A model generated the notes under the pieces. The model saw only the letters and a program-made list of their open reading frames with translations, was not told the DNA's origin and made no database searches. A DNA stretch of 64,000 bases, from contig WPIO01000023.1 of the NCBI GenBank assembly GCA_009760855.2, positions 1,115,501-1,179,500 on the forward strand. The letters run 5' to 3'. Every line of letters begins with the position of its first letter. The first letter of the stretch is position 1. Below are positions 45,676 to 58,221 of this stretch, in pieces. The DNA is from Cristatella mucedo. Its lineage: Eukaryota; Bryozoa; Phylactolaemata; Cristatellidae. The translations under genes and the position numbers were made by a program.

Positions 45676-46439
45676 GCTGAAGGTAATAATAATGAAAGTA
45701 TTGAAGGTAATAATGAAACAATCGTAAGTACATGCCATAGTACATAAGTTATAACATAAAAACACTTCTATCTGAATCATACTACGTAATCCACTGCAGA
45801 TGCAATAACACTGCATGCCTGGTGCTGCTACGGATAGGCATTATTTCCTGCCTTGCCCCCTCCGATTGTACAAGCACTGCTACTAGAAAACATGAGTATG
45901 GCCAGGGCATCAATTGCCACTCATACCACAATCTTGACATCACCCACCGATCCTATGGCTAGCTGCAAACTTGAACCTTTCACAATAGCCATACCACGGT
46001 TGACAGCAATGCCAAAATTAAACTTCGCCGTACTGACCAGCCTTTTCCCTTCCTCTCAGGCTCGAGAGTACTCGAGCAAAGCACTCTGCCTAGACGTCCA
46101 AACGCCGCACCTAGAGAGCAGCCTTGAAGCGCCGGGCAATCGCTTCAAGCTTATATCGCTGAGTCCCTAAGCAATCAAGCATCCAGCTGCACATCAAACC
46201 TTTCATCGACTAATCGACTATCAGCCGATTAATGACGCGGCATTTTACGGCACAATCTGGACGAACATATCGTCTAAAGCAGCTGGGCTGCCTCTACTCA
46301 ATCGGCTGCTCGAAGCGAACTGTCGCACGCTGATCCAACGCTTACATACGCCACAGAGAGTCGGTAAGGCGCCGCTAGCCCGACTGGAACCATCGAGCGA
46401 GCGCCCACTCAGTGATAAAAGGCCGACTAAGAAACTTAC

Positions 46440-46484
46440 CGGCCCCAACAAGTGGGCACTGCTGGGGTCGCTTGAAAGCTCCAT
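46440..46484 (-). CDS. Candidate first coding exon of an unidentified gene
   Basis: The minus strand opens with ATG at 46,484 and encodes MELSSDPSSAHLLGP, followed exactly by a consensus donor GTAAGT (46,439). The exon would be 45 bases, phase 0. It lies in a GC-rich stretch (about 45.9-47.4 kb) that could be a promoter region. I found no convincing second exon downstream on the minus strand, so this may be chance. Confidence 0.3.
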
Positions 46485-46499
46485 AACGCTGAATCGTTA

Positions 46500-48500
46500 G
46501 CTTCTTTAGTGCAGCCAATCTCGGCGTGCGTGAGCCAAGCGCGCGCACTGCCTGCAGCGCTAGCTAGCCGCCAGCCAGCCACAGCCGGTGCCAAGTGCTT
46601 GCGGCATGAAATAATCTCAAGGGCTTCCTCGAAGCCGATACGCTCCGGCCCTTACTAGTGGGGAGCACGTGATTCTCAATCCGAACACTCCGAAGCGAGC
46701 CTTTTGGGAGACGTTCGCCAAGTCGGCTCGAGAACCACCATTCAACAGAACTGCCGGCAAGTTACATCACTTGGTTAGATGCAGCCATTTTGCAACGCAC
46801 CGATGAACTCGGCATCGACGATTTCCGAGGGCAAACAACTCCCGCACCGCCCAGTGCCGCCCCGCTTTGCAGGCTCGCCGAGATAGGCGGGAGAACGCCG
46901 TAGCGAGCGGGGATACGGCTGGCGATAAGAGCTGCTTACTTCAATTACGTCGAGTGAAGGTCTAGTGCGGCTTGCACTACCAGCTGCTCGCCCACTGCTC
47001 ACAACCGATACCGTTACCTAAGCGCGAACACTGCGGCGTTTAGCTCGCTACAGCAACTCCTTAGCAACCGCTACGAAATGTCTTCTCCACCCGCCACCAT
47101 TCAGAAACGTCCCACGCACTAAGAAATCCACTTTCGCAAGCTTTCCAATATGGAACTTGCCCCGTCTGGGCAACAGTCTTAGCCCTGTATCAGTCGAATC
47201 GCCGGAGAATACGGCGCCGTTTGTTCATAGACCCAGCTCACTTTTGCCTACGGGCGCCGTGCTCATAGCAGGACGAGCGGGGAGTGGCCGCACATCGCCC
47301 TCCTCCCTGCACCATCGTCTCATCTAGCGACGAGTACCGAGCCTCCGGATAGCAGCCGCCATTAATCATCATGTCAGCACAATTTCACTTGCAGGACAAT
47401 GCGTGCAACGCGTACAGATCTGACGCTCCTAGCATTCCAAACGGTAGAGATGAAGCACTTGATATTCCGAAATCAACGCTATCCACAACACCGAGCTAGG
47501 GAAAGCGGGAAGAATTGTCCGCATTTTACATGTGGTACGGCAGACGACTTCAGCCTGCAGCAGCTAACCTTCAAATACACATTTTCGTTACGGTAATATA
47601 CGACTTTTCAAAAAGGCAAAAGTGTTGGAACGTCCTCGCCCGCTCCCCGGTACTCGGGCTCGGCGGTGGCCTGCGGAACGACGGCACTCTGACTCACCGA
47701 CTGGCAGACGGTCGCTCCCAGAGGGCGAACGTGGCCAGGTTCTCGCCTTATATGCTGTCAGGTCGGAAGTCTTACATAAATCGGGTAGGCAAATTAGTAT
47801 CGCGCTGCTCGTTAGCCTGCTTATCGCGGCTGATTCGTGGGTGGTCACCGGTTCACTCTCAGCTATCTCCCTCTAAATGCCCTTACGCGGGCATTTCATT
47901 ATCCCTCCGTTTAGCACTCGCATCCATCCTCGGACACTTGTGGCTTTTAGCTTCGTAGAGCTCTAGCACATTTTGACAAGTGTCCTCTGAGCTTCGAGCC
48001 TTCATTCTCACCTCCCGATACCAAGCGCTTCTAGTGTTTCTTGTCCATTACAGAATTCTCTTCCGTAAACCAGTTCTTTCGAAAATCGTATAGGAAACCG
48101 ATACAGCCAAGACCTGACTAAAGCTTATTCCTTTGTTTTTTAACCGTAATGCCTAAGAAAGTACGTGCCTATGGACGTGTAAACGCTTAAGGCTTGGAGC
48201 TGGTACGTCAGCGCCGGTGGCGGCATTAGATTCGCCGGTAGCTAGTAACCTGCTTATTACTTACGATCGTTCGTACCTACTATCGCTTCGTTATCGTCGT
48301 TCAAATGCATTCCTATATGTTATTGCTGCTTCTAATATCCGTGAATTATGCATTAACAAAAGAAAGGCGGCCTGAAGCCGACGGGGGGCCGTAAGCTGAG
48401 AACCCGCTCGTTTGGCGGGAGCTACGAGCTGAGTACCCGCTCTTATAGCAGCATTCCTAGCATTGCGTCGAACCGCTCGGCGAGTTCTCCCTCTAGCGCT
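46500..48500. other. GC-rich host sequence, no gene recognised
   Basis: High GC with many CpG dinucleotides, for example 46,780-46,920 and 47,620-47,720. It could contain promoters or untranslated exons. Open frames on both strands overlap each other and show no family pattern. A 7-base inverted pair flanks aaatgcccttacgcgggcattt at 47,875-47,897. Confidence 0.35.
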
Positions 48501-51500
48501 GCTGTGAATCACTCTAACGTAGTGGTCATCAAGCTTGCTATAACTCCGGCGACCCAACTTAACGCTTTTCTTTTGCATCCTTGTTCAATGTGCAATAAAC
48601 CTCAATTAATTGGCGACCTCATTTCTGAAAATGGCCTCAACCTGCTAGCCTTAAACGAAACTTGGCTAAAATTAGTAAACTGTGCGACCATTAACGACGT
48701 AACCCCGACAGGCCTCTCCGTCTATCACACCCTTAGATCAATCAAAGCTATGTGGGTGGAGTAGCTATTAGTACTCATTCGTCATTAAATTTCAAGTCCC
48801 CTCGAAGCAGTCTTTCGATTCCAATGCTTCGAGTTCACCCGACAACAAACTATTAATGTGGCAGTAATCTATCGTCCTCCAGGTTCCAAGTCCTCCTTTA
48901 TCTCAGACTTCTCAGATCCCATTATGATTCTGTGTTCGAGAAATCGATCCTTCATCTTTTTTGGGCGATTTAAAGATTCATTTTGATAACTTATATGACG
49001 CTTTCAGCACCGAATAGCGTGCACTGACTGACTCATTGCCTCTTAATACTCGTGGGCATGGCCTCTACTCACATCAAGGGTCACACACTCGACTAAATTC
49101 TATAATAATAATAATAATATTGCACTTGATAAAACGCCCTCAGAGAACTTAATCTCTTTCTAGGCGCTTTACATTTGCTGCAAAGTGATACGCAATAGAA
49201 TAGTAAGTAAAATCATGCTTGAAAAACAAACAAAATGAATAACATGGTTAGGGGTTACATGCACTGGGTCAGCATGCAAATTCTCTCCTACAACTGCACG
49301 CGATCACCTAATATTACAAAATTCTGCTTATCTGACCACATGCAGATTTCATTCAGTCTATAATGTGTACCGTCCTCCTCCTCTAAAATCACATGTGAAT
49401 CGCAAAACCTCAAGGCTCTTGACATTGGTGCTGTCCGTGAGAGAATATCTGCCTTGCTTCTGCTGCTCAGTCCCCCTGTTGAGCTGTCATCATTGGTAGA
49501 TAGCTACAACACGACACCTAGCTGACATGCTCAACGAGTTTGCACCTCTGACTAAGCCCAGTGTGCGCCCTCGCCCAGACGGCCTATGGTTTACTAAAGA
49601 CATTAAACTAGCTAGGTCTACTAAGCGCAAGCTTGAAAAAGCATACAAAAGATCAGGATTGACTGTCTATAGACAGGCATACGAGGACTACTGTAGATCG
49701 TACCAATCAAATATAGCAAAGATCAAGTCTAGTTTCAATAAAAAACATTGTTAATTCACAAATGCACAATCCAAAAATACTTATTTCTACGATCAACCAT
49801 CTTCTTAACCACTGCCAGGTCAGCTCCTTACCTACTGATCCCTGTGGTGATCTAGCTAAGTGCTTCAATAGCTTTTTTCCAATAAGATAGACATGGTCAG
49901 GGAGTTCATCCTTTGGGTGGCAGAAGCGCTCTGAAATCCTGTCCTCCATTTCCATGCAGCACCTCAATTTTCCTACATTCAAGGAAGCCACTAATGACCT
50001 CGTTAGGAAGCTCATATCCCAATCAAACAAGACGACTAGTCCTCTGGACCTTATTCCCGCTGTCCTGTTTCTACGGTGCCTAGATCTGCTGCTGCCATGC
50101 ATGACTAACATCATGAATATTTCATTAGCTTCAGGTCAAGTCCCAGCACCTTTCGAAAATGCTGTAGTCATGCCACTCCACAAGAAAGCAACACTATACC
50201 AAGAGAACTTGAGCCACTTCTGCCCAGTCTCTCTTCTACCGTTTCTATCCAAGACACTGGAACGAGTCATGGCGAACCAACTGACCTCATACATTGAAAC
50301 TTCAAACCTTGCTAGTAAGTTCCAGTCTGGTTTTAGAGTAAATCACTCCACAGAGTCTGCATTGCCTTGGGTGTATAACGGCCTACTTAGGAATGCAGAC
50401 TTAAGTAAAGTATCTCTGCTTGTTTTGCTCAATCTTTCGGCAGCCTTTGATACTATCGATCACCAAGTCCTTCTCGAGCGCCTCTCATCTCATCTCGCCT
50501 GGTCCTCACTGGCACTGCACTGCAATGGTTCAGGTCCTATCTCAGTGGGAGACTGCAGAGTATTGATGTGAATGAACAAAGACCATGCGATGACCCTCTG
50601 AAGTATAGGCTACCTCAAGGCACTCTGCTCGGTCCTGTTCTTTTCACGGTTTATACTCTTCCTCTTGCCATTGTGATGGCCAGGCACAATCTAGGCTTTC
50701 ACTTCTATACAGATGATACTCAGTTATACCTCTGCTTTGATCTCTCCCAGCCCTCCAGCACGTCAAACTATCTCAACTCTCTTGCTGCATGTAGTAATGA
50801 CGTATGCACATGGATGGCAGGAAACTTTCTTAAATTGAATGATGATTAAATCAACTTACTAGTTATGGGCAAATAATGCATCATTCAGAAATTGGAGAGA
50901 TCAACACCTAAAATCAGCTCTGCTAGCATATCTCCTGTTGAATCTGTACGAAATCTAGGTGTCACGTTTGAAAGTGACCTAGCATTAGACGATCACATCA
51001 GCTCCACAATCAAGTCTGCTTACTTTCAGCTACATAACATCGCTTAAATTCCGGCTTGTTTAGACAGGAATACCCTAAATTGGTCCATGCATTTGTGGCA
51101 TCCCATCACTTCTGTAATTCACTGCTTGCTGGTCTACCGGACTATGCAATCAGGTGCTTAGAGCTGGTGCAAAACTCGGCAGCTATGCTTGTCTGTCGTG
51201 AGCATCCCAGTTTCCACATCACACCTCTTCTCGCCGACCTGCACTGGCTTCCAGTCAAGCAACGTATCGACTTCAAGGTTCTGTCACTCACTTTTAGATC
51301 TCTTCATTCATTGGCTCCAGCCTACCTGTTAGATTTCCTCCCCCACCTGGCTAAGCATCGTACCACCTGCTTTTCGGAATATAATTGTTTACGAATACTA
51401 TACCTGGTACGAACCTCAAATTCTTTACAGACCGTGCCTTTCGTGTGTATGCTCCCAAAGCCTGACACTCACTTCCAACTTGCGTCACGACATCCTCAGA

Positions 51501-51795
51501 TTTGACCACATTTAAAAAGAAACCAAAATGCATCTATTTATCACAGCATTTAGTGGGTCCATGTAATTTGTCTTTTATGTGTTTTTGCATGCTGACCCCT
51601 TATCTTGGTGCCACTTACCATATTGGCATGCTGGCCTTGTGCCTGTCACCCCTAACCATGTTATGCTTGTTGTTATTGGGCATGCTACCACTAAGCATTC
51701 GATCATGCTTCTTTTGCAGTGGACGTAAAGCGCCTAGGGAGAGATTGAGTTATGGGGGCTTTTTATCAAACCTATTATCATTGTTATGGTCATTA
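48500..51795 (+). mobile_element. Most complete LINE copy (endonuclease plus reverse transcriptase)
   Basis: The endonuclease region has NGLNLLALNETWLKLVN (the catalytic ETW motif) and an IYRPPG-type stretch near 48,870. The linker is at 49,527-49,754 (GLWFTKDIKLARSTKRKLEK). Reverse transcriptase runs from 49,954 to 50,849 with PVSLLPFLSKTLERVMANQL, NHSTESALPWVYNGLLRN, LLNLSAAFDTIDHQVLLERL, LPQGTLLGPVLFTVYTLPLA and the catalytic box HFYTDDTQLYLCF (YTDD in place of YADD). The C-terminal domain and tail end near 51,795. Stops and shifts are present (such as 50,569, 50,847, 51,046), so it is inactive. It belongs to the CR1/L2 group of the Jockey superfamily. Confidence 0.85.
49103..49283 (-). 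mobile_element. Tail-only LINE copy nested in the endonuclease region, opposite strand
   Basis: tataataataataataatat, tgcacttgataaaacgccct, cagagaacttaatctctttc and taggcgctttacatttgctg, then reversed 3' UTR to about 49,283 (ggttaggggttacatgcact). The host LINE resumes with SPTTARDHLILQNSAYLTT. Confidence 0.8.
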
Positions 51796-52005
51796 TTATT
51801 CCTGTCCTCGGGCTTACTGATGCGATCTGGGAGTCGGCGCCATGCTGGTATAGGTGGCTCTTCTCAAGCTGGCTGCACTGCCATGGCGATACCTGCCACT
51901 AGGTGTCAAGTATCGTTGTAGACTTTTCTAGGCCTGCGGTTCGCCTTCAGCTACCAGCTGTCAGGAACTGCTATTTAACATGCCACCCAGTTAGCCTAGT
52001 GTCGT

Positions 52006-52100
52006 TTGGTTCACGCACGGCATACAGAAAGCCAGGTGATGATCAACACCAGCAGTTTATTGTACGAAGCACGGAGCAGAGGGAAGCACAACTTCCTTCG
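52006..52100 (+). repeat. Direct repeat, left copy
   Basis: gtttggttcacgcacggcat, acagaaagccaggtgatgat, agtttattgtacgaagcacg and gagcagagggaagcacaact. It matches 53,573-53,665 at about 80 percent by eye. Confidence 0.75.
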
Positions 52101-52739
52101 CCTCTCTCTCTCCCACTCGAGTCCCCTCTCTTCGACCACGGCTGTACACCAGCCGACCCCAATGATTCATCCGAGGCGGGACCACAGCTGTGCACTGGCC
52201 GACCCTGATGGTGAATCCACCATCTGTTTATGAGAGGGTTACCGGCCTGTGTCCATGCCACATCAGAGGCGGACCACTACTGTGCACCGGTCTCTCTTGA
52301 TGATGCTCCCAACAGCTGTTCACCAGGCTTTATCATGGGAGCAGTAGAGGCCTGCATATAATCAAACTACATGCTCTCTTGACCTTAAGGTCATAAGTTT
52401 CCAGCAGCAACTCAAGTAGCTGCCATGTACCAGGCAGCATTGAGTGAGCATAGCAGCAACAAATGCGACACTACACATCCAGCCAGCGCCGTATCGGCAC
52501 AACAGGCAATATCAACAGCTGACCCCACAGGCAGGCTAGCTACCTTACAGCTGCTCGCAGGAGGCGCGATGGTGCACGGCCTTTTGCAACCAGCCGGCAA
52601 CGTGGGCCACCGGCCATAGTCACTGAGCTGACTTCAACAGCCACCGTTTTGCAGACCTCGACCGAAGTCACTCCATCTGCTTCTGTCTTCGACCTGCGCC
52701 TTCAGCATCTTCGGCCTGCGAAGTTGCCTCTCCAGCGTA

Positions 52740-53045
52740 TGCAGACATCCCAGCATCTCTCCGGCCTGCCCAGCCTCTCCGACCTACACAGACTCTCCGA
52801 CCTGGGAAGTCTCTCAGGCGTGCATAGACTCTCGGGCCTGCACAGATTCTCCGGCCTGTGCAGACTCTCAGGCCTGTGTCGTGTCGCAGCCCACAGGCTT
52901 GTCGATGGCTTACATCGCCTTTGTGGCTTTCACTGCATCGTAGGCCATTGCCTCTATGGCGGATGCTGCTGCCTCTCTCGCGGACACCGCCGACTCTCGC
53001 ACGGACACCGCCGACTCTCTCGTGGACGCCACCGACTCTCCTTGC
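52740..53045 (+). repeat. Minisatellites with two unit types
   Basis: 52,770-52,880: about seven copies of a 15-base unit like cagactctccggcctg. 52,975-53,042: three copies of a 24-base unit like cggacaccgccgactctc. Both lie between the two direct repeats, and the LSDL/RLSGL and DTADSRT-like frames here are products of the repeat. Confidence 0.85.
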
Positions 53046-53572
53046 ACCGTTTCGCCCCCTGAAACCTCAGCCCCACCGCTGACCGTTGCCTCGCACAACG
53101 CCGTTGTCTCATGGCATACCATCGCCGCCTGGCCAAAACCGTCACCGCTATGAGAGCCGTTGCCTCCTGCCACACGGTAGCAGCCTGGCAAACTTTTGTC
53201 ACCCGGCACACCGTCGGTGATCACTGCTGCCTCTTCCGGTCGCTCCTGTCGGCTCTCTCAGTCCGACCAGCCTTTACCCGATCAGCTTGCAACAATCCGG
53301 CCGGCCAGGTGAATTCCCTCACTAGGCCTAACTCAGCTTGGCATAGTCGTCTTGTCCTGCCTGCGGGAGACTCGAGGCAAACGTGAAGGCCCCGCATTGC
53401 ATCGCAAGGAGCAAACAAAAGTGCCACGAACTCGGTTCGTAGCTACTTTGCTCAATCTCCCTCTTGAACTTCAGCAGCCAGCCAGCGAAGTCTCCGAAGC
53501 CACGGAAGCCAAGGAACGCTTCGCAAGACGTCTCCAAGGCTGTCATCGGCTCCTCTCGGTCGAAATAACTTG

Positions 53573-53665
53573 TCGTTTGGTTCACGCACGGCACACAGAA
53601 AGCTAGCCGATAATCAACCCCGACAGTTTATTGGACGATGCACGGAGCACAGGGAATCACACCTA
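53573..53665 (+). repeat. Direct repeat, right copy
   Basis: cgtttggttcacgcacggca, cacagaaagctagccgataa, cagtttattggacgatgcac and ggagcacagggaatcacacc, matching 52,006-52,100. Confidence 0.75.
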
Positions 53666-53683
53666 GATCAACAAACAAGATCG

Positions 53684-53740
53684 AGGTTAGCGATTTAGCC
53701 GCCTCATTCATATTGTATCAGAAGACCCTTCACGGCTAGA
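53684..53740 (-). repeat. SINE-2 tail fragment
   Basis: agcgatttagccgcctcatt, catattgtatcagaagaccc and ttcacggcta match the reversed end of SINE-2. Confidence 0.5.
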
Positions 53741-53744
53741 TCGT

Positions 53745-54268
53745 TCGATTCTCTCGTGCCATAGCATCGGCTAACCCAATATGTTGACAGTGCGACCCAG
53801 CATCAACAGAGATAATAAAAGTAGCGAACCGGGCGATTGACTTTACGTGGGAAGCAGAAGAGTCCGAATAAAAACTGTTTCTACAAGTGCCCCTGAACAG
53901 GTTAGTAGTGAGGTTTTATAGGAGCGAAGAGTTTGTGGGCTTTCGCTCAATTAAGCAACTTAAATATAGGAGACAAATGAGAAATATTAACCCAGATGAC
54001 GTTGAAAAAAATAAAGACAACGTCAACCTTATTGAAATAAGAATCATGGCAGCCCCTATGAGCTAGGCTTATCAAGCTTATTATAACTTGTCTTGGCCAA
54101 AGACCTTCCAAGTTCAGAATGATCGAATTCTGCACTAAATGCCTTGTCTTCTGACTGGTCGTTTATCAACGATACTTTTGACCATCATCCTCATTCAAAA
54201 GGCATGAGGGGTCGTTACAAGTTTCATTTTGCTCGATCAACCCGAGATCCTTGAGGGATCTAAGGTTG
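53745..54268. other. Host sequence, no gene recognised
   Basis: I see nothing in it. Confidence 0.4.
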
Positions 54269-54330
54269 GTTAGATGCCGAGATGGTTGGATGGTTAGATG
54301 CCGAGATGGTTGGTTAGATTCCGAGCTGGT
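54269..54330 (+). repeat. Short tandem repeat of a SINE-1 head unit
   Basis: ggttagatgccgagatggtt is repeated two to three times just before the SINE-1 copy, whose own head starts with the similar attccgagctggttt. Confidence 0.7.
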
Positions 54331-54484
54331 TTGGTCTAGCGGTTAACGTGCTCGCCCCGACCTAGGTCTGACTTGAGGTCATGGGCTCGAGCCCCGAGGC
54401 TTGAATTTGAAGCGATTTGATTGAAGCGCCTGAATAGAGATTAAGTTCTCTTGGGGCGCTATATAAATGAATTACATTATTTTC
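54320..54484 (+). repeat. SINE-1 (tRNA-derived), reference copy
   Basis: A-box TGGTCTAGCGGTTAACGTG (54,332-54,350) and B-box region GTCATGGGCTCGAGCCCC (54,378-54,395) are pol III promoter elements. The tail is GAAGCGCCTGAATAGAGATT, AAGTTCTCTTGGGGCGCTAT and ATAAATGAATTACATTATT. The hairpin half-sites GCGCC/GGGCGC and AGAGATT/AGTTCTCT match the LINE tail. Confidence 0.88.
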
Positions 54485-55211
54485 AAATTGACACCGAGAG
54501 GGATGAAGATCCATCTACATTCCTCTGTTGACCCTTATCATACATCTTAGCCCTACTGCCTCTACCGCCCCTTCCATTCTAGTTCCAGAAAAAACCCGGC
54601 GGTGACGTGTGTCAGGTGGGATCGATTGCTTCGAAGTTTCGCATGCCCGCTTCTTTCGATCAAGAAAAGCGACAGCCTCCAGAAGCCGTAGCATAGCTTC
54701 ATAGCACCAGAAAAATTAAGACGGCTTGGATATATAGTGCTACTAGAACGCAGACGGTAGACCTTTGCGTACGAGGGCAGTACTGGTTACACCTGAGTAG
54801 CGGTGCAAAAAAGTGCAGCCAACGATTGACTCTGACGAATCCTAGGCATGAAAAACGGATGCACGCTCGCCGGCTATAGCTGAGTTCAATTGACAGCTGT
54901 AGTGGGGCCGTTGTTGTAGTCACGAAACCGCCGCTTGACGGCGAATGGTCAACCGTGTCCTCGCCGCCCACTGCGTGGACGGACGCCGGTTCCTCATCTC
55001 CGCAATAAACGGCATCTGCATGAGCCGTCTTGATCTGTGCGCGACTACCCGCACAAACATAACATCCCAGACGCTAAAAGCCACATTAAAGGCAGACCTT
55101 GTTGCAGCAGCCAAGCGCTGCATGCCAAAGTTTCCATATATAATAATATTTTCAGGGTAAAATGACTACGGTAGGTAAAATAACTATGTCAACAGTGTAT
55201 TCACACCAACA
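54485..55211. other. Host sequence, no gene recognised
   Basis: I see no gene or element. Confidence 0.4.
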
Positions 55212-55229
55212 CACAAACACACACACACA

Positions 55230-55294
<65 letters not shown>

Positions 55295-55312
55295 GTGTGT
55301 GTGTGCGTTTGT
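55212..55312 (+). repeat. (CA)n/(TG)n palindromic microsatellite
   Basis: A CA run (55,212-55,232) turns directly into a longer TG run through acacgtgtgt, so about 20 bases on each side can form a perfect hairpin. Confidence 0.95.
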
Positions 55313-56136
55313 GTGTGAATGATGTAGTTCTCATGGGGCGAAATGCGCGGGCTTAAATTTTTTCAAAATACTGTGCCGCTGAACAGTTGTATCACGCCAT
55401 TGCCATGTAAAATTCCATCGCTGTCCAATAGACTTCTCTGCATTATGGCTATGGACTTGAAACGTTAGTCTCAAGCCATAGGACAGCTAGTACGCACAGC
55501 ATAAGAAGGAAAGCACCTCCGGTGTGGACGCTCTTCGTCGCTACCGTATACCGCTAGTGTCGGTATAACTGCGTGCATTGGCATACAAGTCGCAATAAGA
55601 GGTTCAATCGTCACCAGTATTCGTCGCACGTCGTCTGAGACTACCACTGTTACGAGCGCGGAGTTTGCGCCCTAGCTCTGACCGGAAGTGGAAGCCGCAC
55701 ACCGCGTTCGTAACAGCTCTTAGCCCGCGGGGCCAGTCTTACCGCTGGGCAAGTTACGGTCCTGAATAGGCAAACATAAGTCGGATATATTGATATATGT
55801 CGCTCTGCAATCCACCCGCTAAAATTTAGAGAAAAAAGACTCGAATTTAAACACTCAAATTTAAAGAAAAGTTCGACGAGTACTACTCTTGCGAGACAAG
55901 GCCACAGCTCCTTCCTTGCTCACGTCCCGTTTCACGCGCAGCATGCGTATTATTAATTGAGAGCACTCGAGAGTAGCTCCGATCAAGCTTACGCGACCAC
56001 AGCGAGCGCATAGCGCCGGGCAGCCGACAAGATCAGCGACAAAGTCGAGGTGGCAGCCAAGAGTAGAACGCTGGCTAATGTGCTCGCTGAGCCAAGTGCA
56101 AGGTCGAAGCTCGCAACCGCCGCCTAGTCCGCTGGG
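55313..56136. promoter_or_regulatory. Presumed promoter/5' UTR region of the BRD9-like gene
   Basis: GC content rises toward 56,000, directly upstream of the first coding exon. No TATA box or other defined element is claimed. Confidence 0.3.
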
Positions 56137-58137
56137 ATGGGGAAGAAGCATAAAAAACACCACAGGTCCGATGAGGCGAATGAAGAGTTAGGCCACGGTA
56201 AGCCTGCTTAGCTTCGCACTTGACTTGTCCTGCTGCAGAGGCCGACTTGTGCTCTCTTCATGCTCGCGAGTGAGACGGAAGTGAGTTGAGGCTTTGTTGC
56301 CGCGAGTTTTCAGAAGAACGCCTGACCGGCCTGCCAGTCGTGCGATGTGGCCCGTGTTCGTGCGCCGAGCGTTAGCGGTTTTGCCAGCGGATATTCCGCA
56401 GCCCGTTTGTACTACCTAGCGTAGCAATCTGTCCGTTCGTACTACTTAGCGCAGCAATTTGTGTATTCTCTTATTGGCGGTCCAGTACGAGCCGCATTTG
56501 CATCGCGGGCGTCGTCTGGCGAAAGCACGAGTGTGCTGCTCGCTAGTGTTCATGGCGCAGCTGAGAGAGTCCGCGTCCGAGTTCACGAGGCAACTTTGGT
56601 GCTTAAACGCTACGCGGGTTCAGCAAAGCAGCGCAAACGGCACAAACGGATGGCAATACGTCTGCTTGCGTTGGTTCTTTATTGGCGAAATTTGGATAGC
56701 GTGTGCCAAGCGTGTGAAACGCGCCGATTTTTTTCGGCGTATCAGTGATGAGAGAGAGAGAGAGACTTAGGCGTGAGTGCGATCGAAAAAACGCAGGCTC
56801 GAGCTGTTAGCCATTTGCAATTTGATTGTCGAATAGCGGGCAAATGAGAGTTCCCTCCCTTATCTCTTCGCGCTCACCTTCCGACGTGATCGCTTGCTCG
56901 CGAGTACCGTACGGGCTGCCTGTTAAATCGATCGGTGCTGGTGTGAGGTGCTTTTTCACCTGCGATCGAGTTCTGGTCGTACCTGTGAGCTAGTGTGTTC
57001 ATGCATGCATGTGTGTATTGCTTTTAGGCCTTGTCAATTAACGGTGCTGGGATTGTTTATGGAGCAGCGGGGCAGGCTAGAAAGTGGCGGGTAGGTCTGT
57101 GATCCATCAGTCGTGCTCGCGTAGGGTGAGCATGCCCCTCACTGCTTTCGCTTTCGTTCGACGAGGACACGGATGTCGCGTTCGTCGTAGGAGTCTTGCT
57201 TCGGCCTGTGGCATCACCGGCGGCCAGTATCTTATCACTGCCCCCTTCCAAAGACCTGGTGAAAAGTTCTGCTTTTAGTTTATGTTCACGGCAGGGGTAT
57301 TAAAGGCGATATCTTACCTGCGACTCGGGCTGCTGACACATGGACTATTTTTCTTCAGTGCGTGCCTTCCTTAAACCCTGAGCATGTCAATGGATGTGCT
57401 CATCAAATTACGTCCATGCAGACTTGGCTCAACGTGAAATGTTCAGATCTTACCGGCAGGCAGACTGCTTGGCTCGATTTCGCCTCCTCCGCCTTTGCTG
57501 AGAACGAAGCCATGCTACAGCACAGGTCAAGGGCCGTGCTCGCAGACAAATCGAGCTCTGCAAATACGCGAATGCCACACAGCCAGGAGGCACCGCTCGC
57601 GCGATAAGGACTAAACAGTTCCTTGAAGCAGCTCCGTTTGCCGTTTGCCTCCCGCACCACCTGCTGCTTGTGCAGGTTCACTCGTCTACCGCTTGGTAGA
57701 TGGGTAAGGAACGGTGCATGGTTAGTCGCGTGGCCGTACTCGCGGTAGCCAGCACGAAGCGTCAAGTGCCAAGTCGAATCGGCTCTCCCGTTTCTCATCG
57801 CCTCTCACTTTGGCACCTTGCATTCGACCTGCAGATCGGCAGCCACCGAAGGACCCCATACGCCTCGTCCTCAAGGTCGGCCACGGCTCGCACGGCTACT
57901 CTCCTGCTGCTTCGCCTTCTGTGCCGCCACCAGCTCCGCCGCAGCCAGTGCCGACCCCGGCCACGGCTGCCGCATCCACTGCCGGTGGTATCGACGATGA
58001 CCGGAAGCATAAGCATCACAAGAAGTCAAAGAAAAAGAAAAAGAAGCGAGACCGAAGTCGAGACGGAGACGATGGCGCCGCTGCCACCGGCTTGTTCCTT
58101 GAAGACGCCCGCACGCCAGTGGCTGTGCCTGTGAGGA

Positions 58138-58221
<84 letters not shown>

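Noticed and set aside
54320-54400. Functional tRNA genes at SINE heads
   Set aside because: A and B boxes are present but no acceptor stem or cloverleaf can be formed, and the same unit recurs with SINE tails.
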